Shown: positions 37,874-51,270 of the stretch, one piece after another
How positions within the stretch are numbered: position 1 is the first letter of the stretch
Layout of the letters: each line of letters opens with the position of its first letter
NCBI RefSeq assembly: GCF_035594125.1
Contig: NC_087151.1
Location: 23,667,831-23,731,830 of the forward strand
Reading direction: 5' to 3'
DNA from: Scylla paramamosain
Taxonomy: Eukaryota > Arthropoda > Malacostraca > Decapoda > Portunidae
Length of the DNA stretch: 64,000 nt
Position numbers and translations under genes: made by a program
Notes under the pieces: generated by a model
Told to the model about the DNA's origin: nothing
Seen by the model: the letters and a program-made list of their open reading frames with translations, nothing else
Database searches by the model: none

Positions 37874-38128
37874 ATGCCAACTGCTCTTCTGATCTTGCTA
37901 ACTGCATGCCTCCCCTTCTTCCGCGGCCTCGCTGCACAAGACTTTCTTATTTCTCTCACCCCTATTGCTGTCCACCTCTCTAACGCAAGAGTTAACCAGT
38001 ATTCTCAATCATTCATCCCTTTCTCTGGTAAACTCTGGAACGCCCTGCCTGCTTCTGTATTTCCACCTTCCTATGACTTGAATTCCTTCAAGAGGGAGGT
38101 TTCAAGACACTTATCCACCAATTTTTGA
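37874..38128 (+). pseudogene. LINE-3 ORF, C-terminal end
   Basis: The last in-frame portion is about 40 residues ending in VSRHLSTNF, matching the C-termini of LINE-1 (VSRHLFINF) and LINE-5 (VSRHLSMNF). A frameshift near 37,970 joins it to the preceding frame. No RNase H or zinc knuckle is visible, so the protein ends with the RT thumb/connection region. Confidence 0.83.
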
Positions 38129-38232
38129 TCACTGCTTTGACCCTTTTATGGGACTGGCATTTCAGTGGGCATTCCTTTTATTAGATTTTTGTTGCCCTTG
38201 GCCAGTATCCTTCCTACATAAAAAAAAAAAAA

Positions 38233-38385
38233 TGACTGAACCCACACTGGCGATCACATGTATGGTCGTGAAATGATAGATGTTTAAGAATCTTTCTATT
38301 CAGGATATATTCAAAACTTCAGAGGGGCAGGAAATTAAAGCAATAGTGCAGTAGTTTAAGAGGTTAGAGGAGACACCTTTTTTAC
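38233..38385 (-). mobile_element. Old LINE copy, 5' remnant beyond LINE-3
   Basis: Directly after the LINE-3 poly(A), TGACTGAACCCACACTGGCG continues the old minus-strand LINE at the point where 34,948 stopped (compare LINE-1 near 18,720-18,735). Homology ends near 38,385, in the RT fingers region. The copy is therefore 5' truncated, and reverse satellite begins about 30 bp further on. Confidence 0.87.
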
Positions 38386-41300
38386 ACTCTATTCTCGATC
38401 GTTAAAGACAACAGCCTCGCATGCAAAACACCGCTTAATAGAAAAAAACAGAACAACATCCAAAATGTGTATTTTGAGAGTTTTTGAGCGTGTTAGATAC
38501 CAAAACATCAAAATGCATTCTTGGCACCCTATATTTGGTAATGAAACAACATACCAGAAACGTGTCATTTGCGTGTTATTGAGCATATTACGCGCAAAAC
38601 TATAAACATAAATAAATAAATAAATAAACATGGGAAAAGAAAACCTATTTAAAAAAGTTAAAAAATATTACAAAAATCGTGTCACTTTAATGTTTCTGAC
38701 CTTGTAACAAACAAAATCTCTAAAATGCATATGAAACACCTTTTATGAAGCAACAGATCAATAATACCAAAAACGTGTGTTTTGAGCATTTTGCAGTTTA
38801 TTAGGTAATAAAACAAAGTGGTCATTATTTGGAAATTAAATGATATTATGACAAATGTGTCTTATGAGTGTTTTTAGATTATTAAGTGCTTAACGCTAAA
38901 ACAAATTAATATAACTTTATATTGAAAAACAAAACATCATTAACAAAAACGTGTATTTTGAGTCTTATTCATCATATTAGGTGCCAAAACGCTAAAATAT
39001 ATAAAATGACAATATATGAAGAAACAACTACATTACTAAAATCCTGTATTATGACTTTTTAAACTTGTGAGGTACCAAAACGTGAAACTGCATACAAAGT
39101 ACACTATATTGGAAAATAAAACAACATTACCAAAAACGGAGCTTTTGACTGTTTTCAATTTACGTACTAAAACACTAAAACGCATGCAAATCACCTTTCA
39201 TGTAGAAAAATAAATTATTTGAAAATAGTGTCTTTTGAGTATTTTTTAGCTTTTTAGGTTCCAAAATGTCAAAATGCATACAAAGCACCTTATATGGGAC
39301 AATGCTATAACATTATCAGAAATGTGTCATTTGCTCGTTTTTTAGTATATTAGGAACTAAAACGTTGGAAAGCATGGAAAAAATCCTATAAAGGAAAAAA
39401 AAAGTGGTATTACCAAAATCGTGTCTTATTAGTGTTTTTCAGCTTCTAATCTACCCAAACTCTCAAAAGTATACAAAACACCTTTTCTTGAGCAAGAGAA
39501 CAACATTACCAAAAAGTGTGTTTTGAGCACTTTTTTTTTTTTTTAGTTTATTAGGTACCAAAACTCTAAAACACATCAAAAGTAGCCGATATAGAGAAAA
39601 TAAAATATATCACCACAAAAATGCCTTATGAGTGTTTTAAGATTCTGAGGGGCTGAAGCGCTAAAACATATTAATATTATTAATTTTAATTAATATTAAT
39701 TATTAGTAATATTGAGAAAAGAACATCATCACCAAAAACGTGTATTATAAGTGTGATTCACCATATAAGGTACCAAAATATCAAAATACATACAAAGAAA
39801 ACTATCTAAAGAAACAGAAAACTTCAAAAATATATTTTTATTTATTTTTTTTTGCAGTATGCTAGGTACCAAAATGCCAAAACATATGGAAATTAGCCAA
39901 TATAGGAAAACGAAACGATAAAAATCATAAACATGTATTATGAGAGTTTTAGATGTTTAGAGGTATCAGATTGCTGAAACACGTGAATAGTACTCTTTAT
40001 TCAGAAACAACAATATTACAGAAGAAGAAAAAATGTGTATTTTGAGTCTTTCTCACCCCACATCAAAACGCTAAAATGCATACCAAAAAAAAAAACTTAT
40101 TTGGAAAAAAAATAACTCTATTACCAAAATCCTGTTTCTGAACTTGTTAGGTACCAAAACGTCAAAGTGCATGCAAAGCACACTATATATGGAAAAAAAA
40201 AATTCCAAAAACGCGGCTTTTGAGTGCTTTTACGTACCAAAACGTTAAAACATATTCAAAATACCCGTTACTAAGAATGAAAAAGAACATCATCATAAAA
40301 TGTCTTTTGAGTATTTTTTAGCTTGTTAGATACCAAAACGCCAAAATGCATGCAAAACACCCTATATAGGGTAATGAAACGACAATACAAGAAACGTTTC
40401 TTTTGCGTGTTTTTCATCATATTAGTCACTCAAACGGTAAAAAGCATGGAAAACTACCTTTATGAGAAATCTAAACAACATTACAAAAATCGTGTCGTTT
40501 GAGTGTTTTCATCATCTTACATAACATCTTATCTTACATAACAAAACTCTGAAAAGCTCTAAAACTCGTTCTGTAGAAGCAGAAAAGCATTATTAAAAGG
40601 TGCGTTTTAGGTGCAAAGTAGCCTATACGGGGAAACTAATCGATATTACCACAAACATGTCTTATGAGTGTTTAAGGTTCTTATGAGGTGAAACGCTAAA
40701 GCATATGAATATTACTCTATATTGAGGGAACATAACTTCATTACCAAAAAACGTGTATTGTGAGTGTCATTAGCCATGTTAAATACCAAAACGCCATATA
40801 ACAGTTTCTGGAGAAACAGAACATTTAAAAAAAAAACGTGTGTTTTAAGTATTTTTGAGTTTGTTAGATACCAAATTACCAAACACATGCAACGTAGGCC
40901 TGTATAGTGAAACAAAACGATATAATCACAAACGTGTATTATGAGTGTTTTTTTTTTTATATGTTCTAAGGTATCAAAACACTAAAACACGTGAATTGTC
41001 CTCTATAGTGAGGAACAGTACAACTTTAACAAAAACGTGTATTGAGTTCTATTCACCATATTAGGTACCAAAACGACAAAATATATGCAATGAAATATAT
41101 ATGAAGAACAACTTTTACATTACCAAAAATCTGTATTAAGACTAAAATTGTTACATATCAAAACGCATCAGAGCATTTAAAGCACACTATAATAGAAAAG
41201 AATACATTACCAAAAACCTAACTCTTGGGTTTTTTTTTCAGCTTCTTAAGAACCAAAACGGTAAAAAGCATGCAAAACACCCATTATACAGAAACAAAAC

Positions 41301-43653
41301 AAATTCTTGAAAAAAAAAGTGTATTTTGAGTGTTTTTTGAGCTTCTTAGGTACCAGAACGCCAAAATGTATGGAAAGCACCCTATGTAGGGTAATTAAAC
41401 GCTTTTACCAAAAACGTGTCATTTGCGTGTTTTTGAGCATATAGAGCACAAAATTGCTAAAAATCATGGAAAACATCCAATACAGGAACCCTGTAAACAA
41501 TATTACTAAAATCATGACTTTTGTGTTTTTGTGCTTCTTACGTACCAAAATTTTAAAAATGCATACAAAACACTCTTTCAAGAGGAATATAACATTACCA
41601 GAAACGTGTGTTTTAGTGTTTTTTTTTTATAGTTTATTAGGTGACAAAACGCCTAAACATATGCTAGTATGGGGAAACTAAAAAATATTACCGGAAACGT
41701 GTCTTATGAGTATTTTTTTTAAGGTTCATAGGTGCTGAATCTCTAAAACATATGAATATTTCTTTATCTTAAAAAGAAAAAAAAATCATTACCAAAGACG
41801 TGTATTATGAGTGTGTTCCATCATGTTAAGTATCAAAACACCAAAATACATAAAAAGAACCTTTTCTAGAGATAGAGAACATTTCTAAAAACGTGTGTTT
41901 AAAGTGTTATTTATTAGCTACCAAACCCCAAAACACATGTAAAGTACCCGAAAGAGGGAAACGAAACGATATAATAAAACGTAAATTATGAGTGTTTTTC
42001 ATGTTCTTACCATCGGAATGCTAAAACACTTGAATAGTACCCTATATTGAAAAAAAAAATAAAAAAAAAATAAAAAAAAACATGTATTGTCTTATTTACC
42101 ATGTTAGGTACCAAAAGGCCAATACACATACAAAGAACCGTTTATTAAAAAAGAAAACTATATTTTCAAAAACCTGTATCATGCAAAGCACACTATTTCG
42201 GAAAATAAAATCACTAAAAACATGGCTCTTTTTTCAGCTTCCTAAGTACCAAAACGGTAAAACGCATGTAAAACACCTATTATGGAAAAAAAGAACATCA
42301 AAAAAGTGTATTTTGAATTTTTTTTTCTTTATCTTGCTAGATACGAAAACTCCAAACAACATTTAAAACACATTATTTCGGAAAAGAAAATATTACCAAA
42401 AAACGCGGCTTTTAAACTATTTTTTTGCTTATAACGTACGAAAACGCTGAAATGCACGTAAAACACCCTTTATGGAAAAAAAGAAATTCATCAAAAATGT
42501 GTGTTTTTAACGTTTTTTTTTTTTTTTTTTACGCCAAAATGCATGCAAAGCATGCATTATGGGTAATTAAATGACATTACCAGATACGTGTCGTCTCCGT
42601 GTTTTTCAGAATATTAGGCAGCAAACCGCTAAGAATCATGAACACCATATATTAGAAAACTGAACAACAACATCAGAGTCTTGTCTTTTGAGTGTTATTG
42701 GACTTCTTACGTACCAAAACTCTAAGATACTTGAAAGATACTGAAAGAACAAAAGGACATTACCAAAACCGTGTATTTTGAGTGTTTCTTTGAGTTTATT
42801 AGGTAGCAAAGCGCCATGGAAATATGGTAACATGGCAATTAGCCAATCTGCGGATCTTATGAATGTTTTTAAAGTTCTTTGGTGCTGAAATACTAAAAGA
42901 TATGAATAATACTCAGTATTAGAAAAAAAATAAATAAATAAATGAAAAATATGTCTATTATAAATGTGATTCACCGTGTTACGTATCGAAACGCCAAAAT
43001 GCATACAATGAACACCTAATGGAGAGAAACATGACAATATTTCCAAAAACTTGTTTTTTTTATATATTTATTTTTTTTTCGTTTTATTAGGTACAAAAAC
43101 GCCAAAACACATACAAAGTAGCCAATATAGGGAAGCGGAACGACATAGTCACCAACCAGTATAATTTATTTATTTTTTTACATTATTTTATTTTATTTTT
43201 TTTTTTTTTTTTTATTTATTTACTTTTATTAATTTATTTATTTTTCTTAAATATCAGAACGCTAAAACACGAAAATAGTCCTTGAGAAACAAAACAACAT
43301 CAAGAAAAACATTCATTATGAATATTATTAACCATGTTAGTTACGAAATCTTCAAAATGCATACAAAGAATCCTTTATTAAGAAACACATCCACATTACC
43401 AAACACCAGCATTATGACTGTTTTTTTAACTTGTTAGATACCAAAGCACCAAAGCGATTGCAAAGCATATTATATTGGAAAAGAAGACAACATTATAAAA
43501 AACGTGGTTTCTGAATTTTCTTCAGCTTTTACGTAGCAAAATGCTAAAAGGCATGAAGAATACCCCTCATGGAGAAACAGAATAGCTTCACAAATAAACT
43601 ATTTATTGAGTGTTTTTGAACTTCTTATGTACCAAAAAATATTAATAAAAGCG

Positions 43654-43827
43654 TGTATTATGAGTCTCATTGACTATTTTAGGTACAAAAACGCCAAAAT
43701 GTATACAAAAAACATTTTCTGGAGAAACAGATAATTTCCAATAATGTATGTTTTAAGTGTTTTATAGTTTGTTAGGTCCAAGAACGCAAAAACTGTAAAG
43801 TAACCAACATAATAAAACGAAACGATA
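43654..43827 (-). repeat. Recent direct duplicate in block II, copy 1
   Basis: About 174 bp nearly identical to 44,261-44,437, sharing private variants TCTCATTGACTATTTTAGG, TTATAGTTTGTTAGGTCC and GTAACCAACATAATAAAACG. The offset is about 607-610 bp. It explains the unequal HOR steps of 1,312 and 893 bp around it. Confidence 0.87.
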
Positions 43828-44260
43828 CATTTAAAGCACCCTATATGGGGCGATGTGACGACATTACCAGAAGTGTGTCATTTGCCTGTTTTGAGCATAT
43901 TGGGCATCAAAACGCTAAAAAGCATGGAAAACACCTGATATGGTAAAACTAACATCATTCTGATAATCGTATCTTTTGAATGCTTTTGAGCTTCTTACAT
44001 ACTAAAACTCTAAAATACATGAAAACTCCCTTTCCGGAGGGACAGAACAATATTGCCAAAAATGATTGTTTTAAATATTTTTCAATTCATTATATACCAA
44101 AACGCCTCAACATTTGTAAATTAAGCAGTTATGAGGAAACTAAACGGTATTTCCACAAGCATGTTTTATGAGGGTTCTTTATGAGGTTCTTAGGTGCTGA
44201 GACGCTAAAACAAATAAGTATTACTCTATATTGGAAAGCAAATCATTATTACTAAAAGCT

Positions 44261-44437
44261 TGTATTATGAGTCTCATTGACTATTTTAGGTACAAAAACG
44301 CCAAAATGTATACAAAGAACATTTTTTGGAGAAACAGATAATTTCCTATAATGTATGTTTTAAGTGTTTTATAGTTTGTTAGGTCCAAGAACGCAAAAAC
44401 TCATGTAAAGTAACCAACATAATAAAACGAAACGATA
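44261..44437 (-). repeat. Recent direct duplicate in block II, copy 2
   Basis: Partner of 43,654-43,827. Differences are a few substitutions and a 4-base gap (TCATG versus its absence before TAAAGTAACC). Confidence 0.87.
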
Positions 44438-45359
44438 TAATCATAAACAGGCGTTATGAGTGTTTTTTTTTTTTCTTAGGCCAGGTACCAAAACGCCGAG
44501 GTGCATACAAAGCACACGAAATTAGAAAAGAAAACATCACCAAAAAAGTGTCTTTTTAGTGTTTTCAAACTAGTTACGTACCAAAGCACTAAAACGCACG
44601 CAAAGAAAAAAATAAAAATAAGAAAAAATAAATAAATAAATAAAATGGATAAAGCAGAACAACTTCATCAAAAGAGTGTATTTTAAGTGTTTTTTTTCGT
44701 CTTGTTAGATACAAAACATACAAAATGCATGGAAAGCATCCTATATTGGGTAATGAAACAACATTACCAGAAACCTGTCATTTCCTTGTTTTGAGCATAC
44801 AAGGCACCAAAAAGCTAAAAGCATGGAAAACATCTCATTTGGGAAAACTAAACATTACTAACAAATCATGTATTTTAAATGTTTTTGAGCCTCTTACGTA
44901 CCAAAACTCTAAAATACATGTAAAACACCATTTCTGGAGGAACAGAACAATATTACCCAAAAACTTGTGTTTAGGGTGTTTTCGAGTTTATTACCAAAAC
45001 TGCAAATCAAATTCAAATTAGCTGATATGGGAAAATAAAACAATATTACCACAAATGTGTCTTATGAGTGTTTTTAAGGTTCTTAGGTGCTGAAATGCTA
45101 AAACTTATGAATATTTCCATATTGAGAAACATAACATTATTTCCAAAAATGTATATTTTACATGTTTTTCAGTGTATTAGGTACAAAATCGCAAACTAGC
45201 CAATATAAAGAAAAGAAAGAAATTGTATAAAAACACTTGTTATGATTGTTTTTTATGTTTTAGGTATCAGAATTCTAAAGCACATGAATAGCTCTATACT
45301 GAGGAACAAAACAACAATAATTACTATTATAGGTACCAAAAAGCTAAAATGCATAAAAA

Positions 45360-45542
<183 letters not shown>

Positions 45543-46752
45543 TCTATGAAGAAACAGAACTACATTATTAAAATACCTGTATTATGTATGATTTTTTTTT
45601 TTTATTTGTTAGGTGCCAAAACGGCAAAGTGCATTCAAAGCACACTATATTAAAAAAGAAAACATTACCAAAAAGTTATTTTTTAGTGTTTTCATCTTCC
45701 TACGTACCAAAAACGCTAAAACGCATGCTAAACGTCCTTTTAGGAAAAACTGAACAAATTCACCAAAAAAGTGTATTTTTAGTTTATTTGCACCTGTTAA
45801 TTACCAAAATGACGAAATGCATGGAAAGCAACTAATATGGAGATATGAAATGACATTATCAGAAACGTGTCATTTGAGTTTTTTTTAAACATATTAGGCA
45901 TAAAAACGCTAAAAACAAAGGAAAAAAAAAACCTGTATTGGAAAACTAAAACAATGTTATCAAAATTATGTCTTTTACTTTTTTTTTAAGCTATTTACGT
46001 ACCAAAACTCTAAAATACATGGAACATTACCCAAAACGTGTCTTCGATATTTTTCAGTTTCTTAGGTACTAAAACGGCAAAACACATACAAATTAGAAAA
46101 TATAACAAAACTAAACCACAAACGTGTCTTATGAGTTTTTTTAAGATTCTTAGATGCAGACACGTTAAAACATATGCATATTAATCTATGTTAGGTAACA
46201 GAATATCATTAACAAAAAATGTGTATTATGAGTATGATTCACCATATTAGTTACCAAAATGCAAAATACATACAAAGGACACATTCTGGAATAAGAGAAT
46301 ATTTCCAAAAATTTGTGTTTTAGGTGTTTTTTTTTTTTTCAGTTTGTTTGGTACCAAAACGACAAAAGACGTGGAAATTAACCAATACAGGAAAACGAAA
46401 CGATATAATCACAAAAGTGTATTATGAGTGTTTTTGAAGTTCCTAGGTATGAAAACGCTAAAACACGTGAATAGTACTCTAAATTGAGAAACAGAACACC
46501 TTTACCAAAAAACAGGTATTATGAGACTTTCACAATGTTAAGTACCAAAACGCCAAAATGCATACAAAGAAACCTGTGTTTTTACTTTTAATTTTATTTA
46601 TATATTTATTTTTTTCATGTAGGAGAGACAGTGGCCGAGGGCAACAAAAATCCAATAAAAAAAATAATAATAAAAAAAAGCCCACTGAGATGCCAGTCCC
46701 AGAAAAGGGTCCAGAGCAGTAGTCACAAACTGAAGGATAAGAGTCTTCAACC

Positions 46753-47178
46753 TCACCCTTGAAGGAATTCGTCATAGGAAGATGGAAATGCAGAAGCAGG
46801 CAGCGAGTTCCAGAATTTACCAGAGAAAGGGATGAATGACTGAGAATGCTGGTTAACTCTTGCATTAGAGAGATGGACAGAATTGGGGTGGGAGAGAGAA
46901 GAAAGTCTTGTGCAGTGAGTCCGCGGGAGGAGGGGAGGCACGCAGTTAGCAAGATCAGAAGAGCAGTTAGCATGAAAATACCGGTAGAAGATAGTTAGAG
47001 ATGCAACATTGCAGCGATGAGAGAGAGGCTGAAGACAATCAGCTAGATAAGAGAAGGTGATGAGACGAAAAGCTTTTGATTCCACCCTGTCTAGAAGAGC
47101 AGTATGAGTGGAACCCTCCCAGACATGTGAAGCATACTTCATACATGGACGGATAAGGCCCTTGTAAAGAGTTAACAT
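46753..47178 (-). pseudogene. LINE-4 RT thumb and C-terminal fragment
   Basis: These 141 codons are homologous to the LINE-1 C-terminus: LTLYKGLIRPCMKYASHVW, LLDRVESKAFRL and FYRYFHANCSSDLANC. The frame ends early, before the SFKREV motif. No catalytic residues lie in this fragment. Confidence 0.83.
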
Positions 47179-47700
47179 CAGGGGGGGGGGTGTTAGAAAA
47201 ACTGGCGAAGACGTCTCTGAACGCCTAACTTTATAGAAGCTGTTATATAGAAGCTATAGAAGCTAGAGATGAGGTGTGAGGTTTCCACTTCAGATTATAA
47301 GTAAAGGACAAACCGAGGATGCTCAGTGTAGAAAAGGGGAACAGTTGAGTGTCATTGAGGAAGAAGGGATAGTTGTCTGAAGGGTTGTGTCAAGTTCATA
47401 AATGGAGGAACTAAGTTTTTGAGGCACGGAACAATACCAAATTTGCTCTGCCCCAATCAGAAATTTTAGAAAGATCAGAAGTCAGGCGTTCTGTGGCTTC
47501 CCTGCATGAAATATTTACTTCTGAAGTCTATGAAAAGACGTGGAAAAGTGCAGGGTGTTATCATCAGCGTAGAAGTGAATAGGACAAGAAGTTTGGTCTA
47601 GGTCATTGATGAATAATAAGAAGAGAGTGGGTGACAGGAAAGTATCCTGAAGAACACCACTGTTAATAGATTTAGAAGAACAGCTTTGTGCCAGACTCTA

Positions 47701-48075
47701 TCAAAAGCTTTTGATATATCCAAGGCAACAGCAAAAGTTTCTTCCTGTTGAGGATAGATTCAAAATCTTTAGATAGGCACGACGGTAGTCTGTGGGATTA
47801 GAACGGTCACCCTTTTTAGAAACAGGTTGAATGTAGGCAAACTTCCAGCAAGAAGGAAAGGTAGATGTTGATAGACCGAGCTGAAAGAGTTTGAATAAAC
47901 AAGGTGCAAGCACGGAGGCACAGTTTCGGAGAACAATAGGAGGGACCCCATCAGGTCCATAAGCCTTCAGAGCATTTAGGCCAGCATGGAAAGCATCATT
48001 GCGAAGAATTTTAATAGGTAGCATAAAGTAGTCAGAGGGTGGAGGAGAGGGAGGAACAAGCCTTGAATCGTCCAA
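47701..48075 (-). pseudogene. LINE-4 RT fingers fragment
   Basis: It holds [20 protein letters not shown] and TFPSCWKFAYIQPVSKKGD, matching RT fingers. It then runs through a deletion that joins it directly to a GYIKSF remnant of motif A. The palm is thus internally deleted, and this copy could not encode RT. Confidence 0.83.
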
Positions 48076-48566
48076 GGTAGAGTTTTTAGCAAAGGTTTAA
48101 GCGAAGAGTTCAGCTTTAGAGATAGATGTGATAGCAGTGGTGCCATCTGGTTGAAATAAAGGAGGGAAAGAAGAAAAAGCAAAGTTATTAAAGATATTTT
48201 TGGTTAGGTGCAAGAAGTCACAAGGGAAGTTAGATCTTAGAAAAAAATTTTGACACTTTCTGTTAATGAAGGAGTTTTTTGGCTAGTTAGAGAACAGACT
48301 TTGCATGGTTCCGGGAAGAAATATAAAGTGCATGAGATTCTGGTGATGGAAGGCTTAAGTACCTTTGGTGGGCCACCTCTCTATCATATATAGCATATAT
48401 ATAACACGAGAACAAGCTGTGTTAAACCAAGGTTTGCAAGGTTTAGGTCGAGAAAAAGAGGAAAGAATGTACGCCTCTATGCCAGACACTATCATCTCTG
48501 TTATGCGCTCGGCACACAAAGACGGGTTTCTGACACGGAAACAGTAGTCATTCCATGGAAAATCAG

Positions 48567-48803
48567 CTAAATAGTCAGGTCCCCCCAACTATCAGAGGCA
48601 AAACGACAGAGGCATCTTCGCTTAGGTGGATCCTGAGAAGGGATTGGAGAGAGAGGACAAGATACAGATATGAGATTGTGATCGGAGGAGTCCAATGGAG
48701 AAGAAAGGGTGACAACATAATCAGGATTAGAGGTCAGGAAAAGGTCAAGAATGTTAGGCGTATCTCCAAGACGGTCAGAAATACGAGTAGGGTGTTGCAC
48801 CAA
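48567..48803 (-). pseudogene. LINE-4 endonuclease C-terminal fragment
   Basis: It holds [20 protein letters not shown] and [16 protein letters not shown], the latter with the catalytic Asp-His. The remaining N-terminal part of the endonuclease lies at 48,962-49,198 in another frame ([30 protein letters not shown]). Confidence 0.83.
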
Positions 48804-49270
48804 TTACTCTAGGTCGTGGAAGATAGCAAAGTTGAAGGCTAGCTCACCAGGGTGGTCAGTGAAAGGAGAGGAAAGTCCAAGCTGGTGGTGAACATTGAAG
48901 TCTCCAAGAATGGAGATCGCTGCAAAAGGGAAGAGAGTCAGAATGTGCTCACTTTGGAAGTTTAGTCAAAGAATTTCTTATTGTCAGAGGAGTTAGGTGA
49001 GAGGTATACAGCACATGTAAATTTAGTTTGAGAGTGACTCTGTAGTCGTAGCCAGATAGTGGAAAACTCGGAAGATTCAAGAGCGTGGGTACGACAGCCG
49101 TTGCGCACATACACGCAACATCCAGCTTTGGATTGAAAATGAGGATAAGGAAAGTAAGAGGGAACAGAAAAGGGGCTACTGTCAGTTGCTTCAGACACCT
49201 GAGTTCAGTGAGGAAAAGAAGATGAGGTTTAAAAGAGAAAAGCTGGTGTTTTACAGATTGAAAATTAGAT

Positions 49271-51270
49271 TAGTATGAAACCTAAGTACATTACCAAAAA
49301 CCTGTATTATGAATGTCTTGAGCTTGTTAGGTACCAAACCGCCAAAATTCATGCAAAGCACACTATATTAGAAAAGAATACATTATCAAAAACGTGGCTT
49401 TTGAGTGTTTTCAGCTACTTATATACCAAAATGATAAAACTCATGTAAAACACCCTTTATAGAGATTAACCTCATCAAAATAGTGTATTTTGAGAGTTTT
49501 TGAGCTTGTTAGGTATCAAATCTCCAAAATGGTTGCAAAGCGTCGTTTAAGGGTAATAAAACGACATTACAAGAAACGTGTCATTTGCTTGCTTATTTTA
49601 TTTTATTTGTTTAGCAAATTAGGACCAAAATGTTAAAAAAGTATGGAAAAAGTCTATTTAGAAAACTAAACAACTTTAACAAATTGTGTCTTTTGAGCCT
49701 TTTTTTAGCTTCTTACATAAGAAATATTTAAAAATACATACAAAACACCTTGTCTGGAGGAACAGAAGAGCATTACTAAAAATATGTGTTTTGGGTGTTT
49801 TTTTTTTATTTATTAGGTACCAAAACACATGCAAATTATCTCAAACGTGTCATATGAGTGTTTTTTTAAGGCTCTTAGATGTTGAAACGCTAAAGCATAT
49901 GAATATTAATCAAAATTGAGGAAGAGAACATCATTACTAAAAACTTGTATTTTGAATGTTATTCATCATGTTAAGTCCTAAATCATCAAAATGCATACAA
50001 AAACCATTTCTGAATAAAAAGTATTTCCAAAAATGTGTGTTTTAAGTGTTTTTCAGTTTGTTAAGTACCAAAACACCAAAACACTTGCAAAATATCAATA
50101 TGAGAAAAATTAATTATATAATCACAAACATGTGTTACGTGTGTTTTTGATGTTCTAATGTATCAGAAAGCTAAAACACGTGAATAGTACTCTATATTAA
50201 GAAACAGAACAGTATTTTTCACCATGTTAGGTACCAAAACGTCAAAATGCATCCAAACAAAAAAAAAAAAAAAAAAAAACAGAACTACATTACTAAAAAA
50301 CTGTATGATCAATGTTATTTTTTTTTATGTTGTTAGATACCAAAACGCCAAACTGCGTGAAAAGTACAATATATTGGAAAAGAAAACAACTTTACCAAAA
50401 ACATTTTTTTTTAAGAGTTTTCGGATTCTTACAAACCAAAACTCTAAAACGCATGCTAAACACCCTTTTTGGAGAAACAGAAAAACTTTATCAAAAAGTA
50501 TATTTTGAGTGTTTTGAGCTAGTTAGTTATTAAAGCCCCAAATGCATGCAAATCATCCTATATGGGATAACGTAACAATATTACCAGAAACTTGTTATTT
50601 GCCTGTTTCTAAACATATTAGGCACCTAAACGCTAAAAAGCATGGAAAACACCCTAATATGGAAAATTAAACAGACAATTTCCAGTGTTTATGAGCTTTT
50701 AAGGTACCAAAACTCTAATATGCATCCAAAACACCCATTCTCGAGGAACAGAAAAACATTACCAAAAAGGTGTGCTTTTGAGTTTATTAGGTACGCCAAA
50801 ACACATGCAAACTAGCAAATATTGGGAAACTAAATGATATTGTCAAAGACGTGTCTTATGATTGTTTTTGAGGTTCTTAGATGTTAAAACACTACAACAT
50901 ATGAAAAATACTCAAAGTTCAGTAACAGAAAATCATTAATAAAAATATGTATTATGAAAGTGATACACCATATTAGGTACAAAATCTTAAATTTTTGGAG
51001 AAACAAAAAACGTTTGTTTTATTTTTTTTCAAGTTTATAAGTACTAAAAGGCCAAAAAACATGCAAAGTAGCCAATATAGGGATACCAAAAGATATAATC
51101 ACAACCGTGTATTATGAGTGTTTTCGATTTTGTTAGATATTAGAACTCTAAAACACGTGAATAATACTCTATACTGACAAACAAAACAACTTTATGAAAA
51201 AAAAAAAAACGTGAATTATGAGTCTTATTATTGTACGTTAGGTACAAAAACGATGAAATGCATAAAAAGA
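49271..51270 (-). repeat. Satellite block IIb: reverse 11-monomer HOR continued
   Basis: The array continues after LINE-4. GGTGCTGA-type monomers lie near 49,876 and 50,877. The step from 46,150 to 49,876, less the LINE length, is about 1,060 bp, so the HOR register is kept across the insertion. The last reverse landmark is TTAGGTACAAAAACGATG near 51,240. Confidence 0.86.

Larger units (their letters stand above)
34950..38232 (+). mobile_element. LINE-3: full-length-looking LINE nested in the old LINE
   Basis: It starts at AGGAGGAGGCAGTAG, as LINE-5 does at 57,761, and ends in A12 at 38,221-38,232. The layout is 5' UTR (34,950-35,190), ORF from 35,191 to the stop near 38,128, 3' UTR of about 90 bp, poly(A). 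It is about 3.28 kb. Single-base indels break the ORF near 35,490, 36,455, 36,620 and 37,665-37,700, and there is an in-frame stop at 37,098-37,100 (TAA in CCCTTCTAAGG). The left flank CGGCCATG and right flank TGACTGAACCC join to restore the LINE-1 sequence CGCCCTTGACGGAGCCC. The target duplication is therefore short, at most a few bases, or hidden in the A tail. Confidence 0.92.
46605..49270 (-). mobile_element. LINE-4: 5'-truncated LINE, minus strand
   Basis: Its sense 3' end is TTTTTTTCATGTAGGAGAG at about 46,605-46,626. Its truncated 5' end lies near 49,270, at GATTGAAAATTAGAT, within the start of the endonuclease coding region. It is a typical target-primed 5' truncation of about 2.66 kb. 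Relative to LINE-1 it has deletions near 47,690-47,740 that remove most of RT motif A through the GVPQG region, besides many frameshifts. It sits within one monomer of the 11-mer satellite, which resumes on the right as GAAACCTAAGTACATTACC. Confidence 0.9.
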
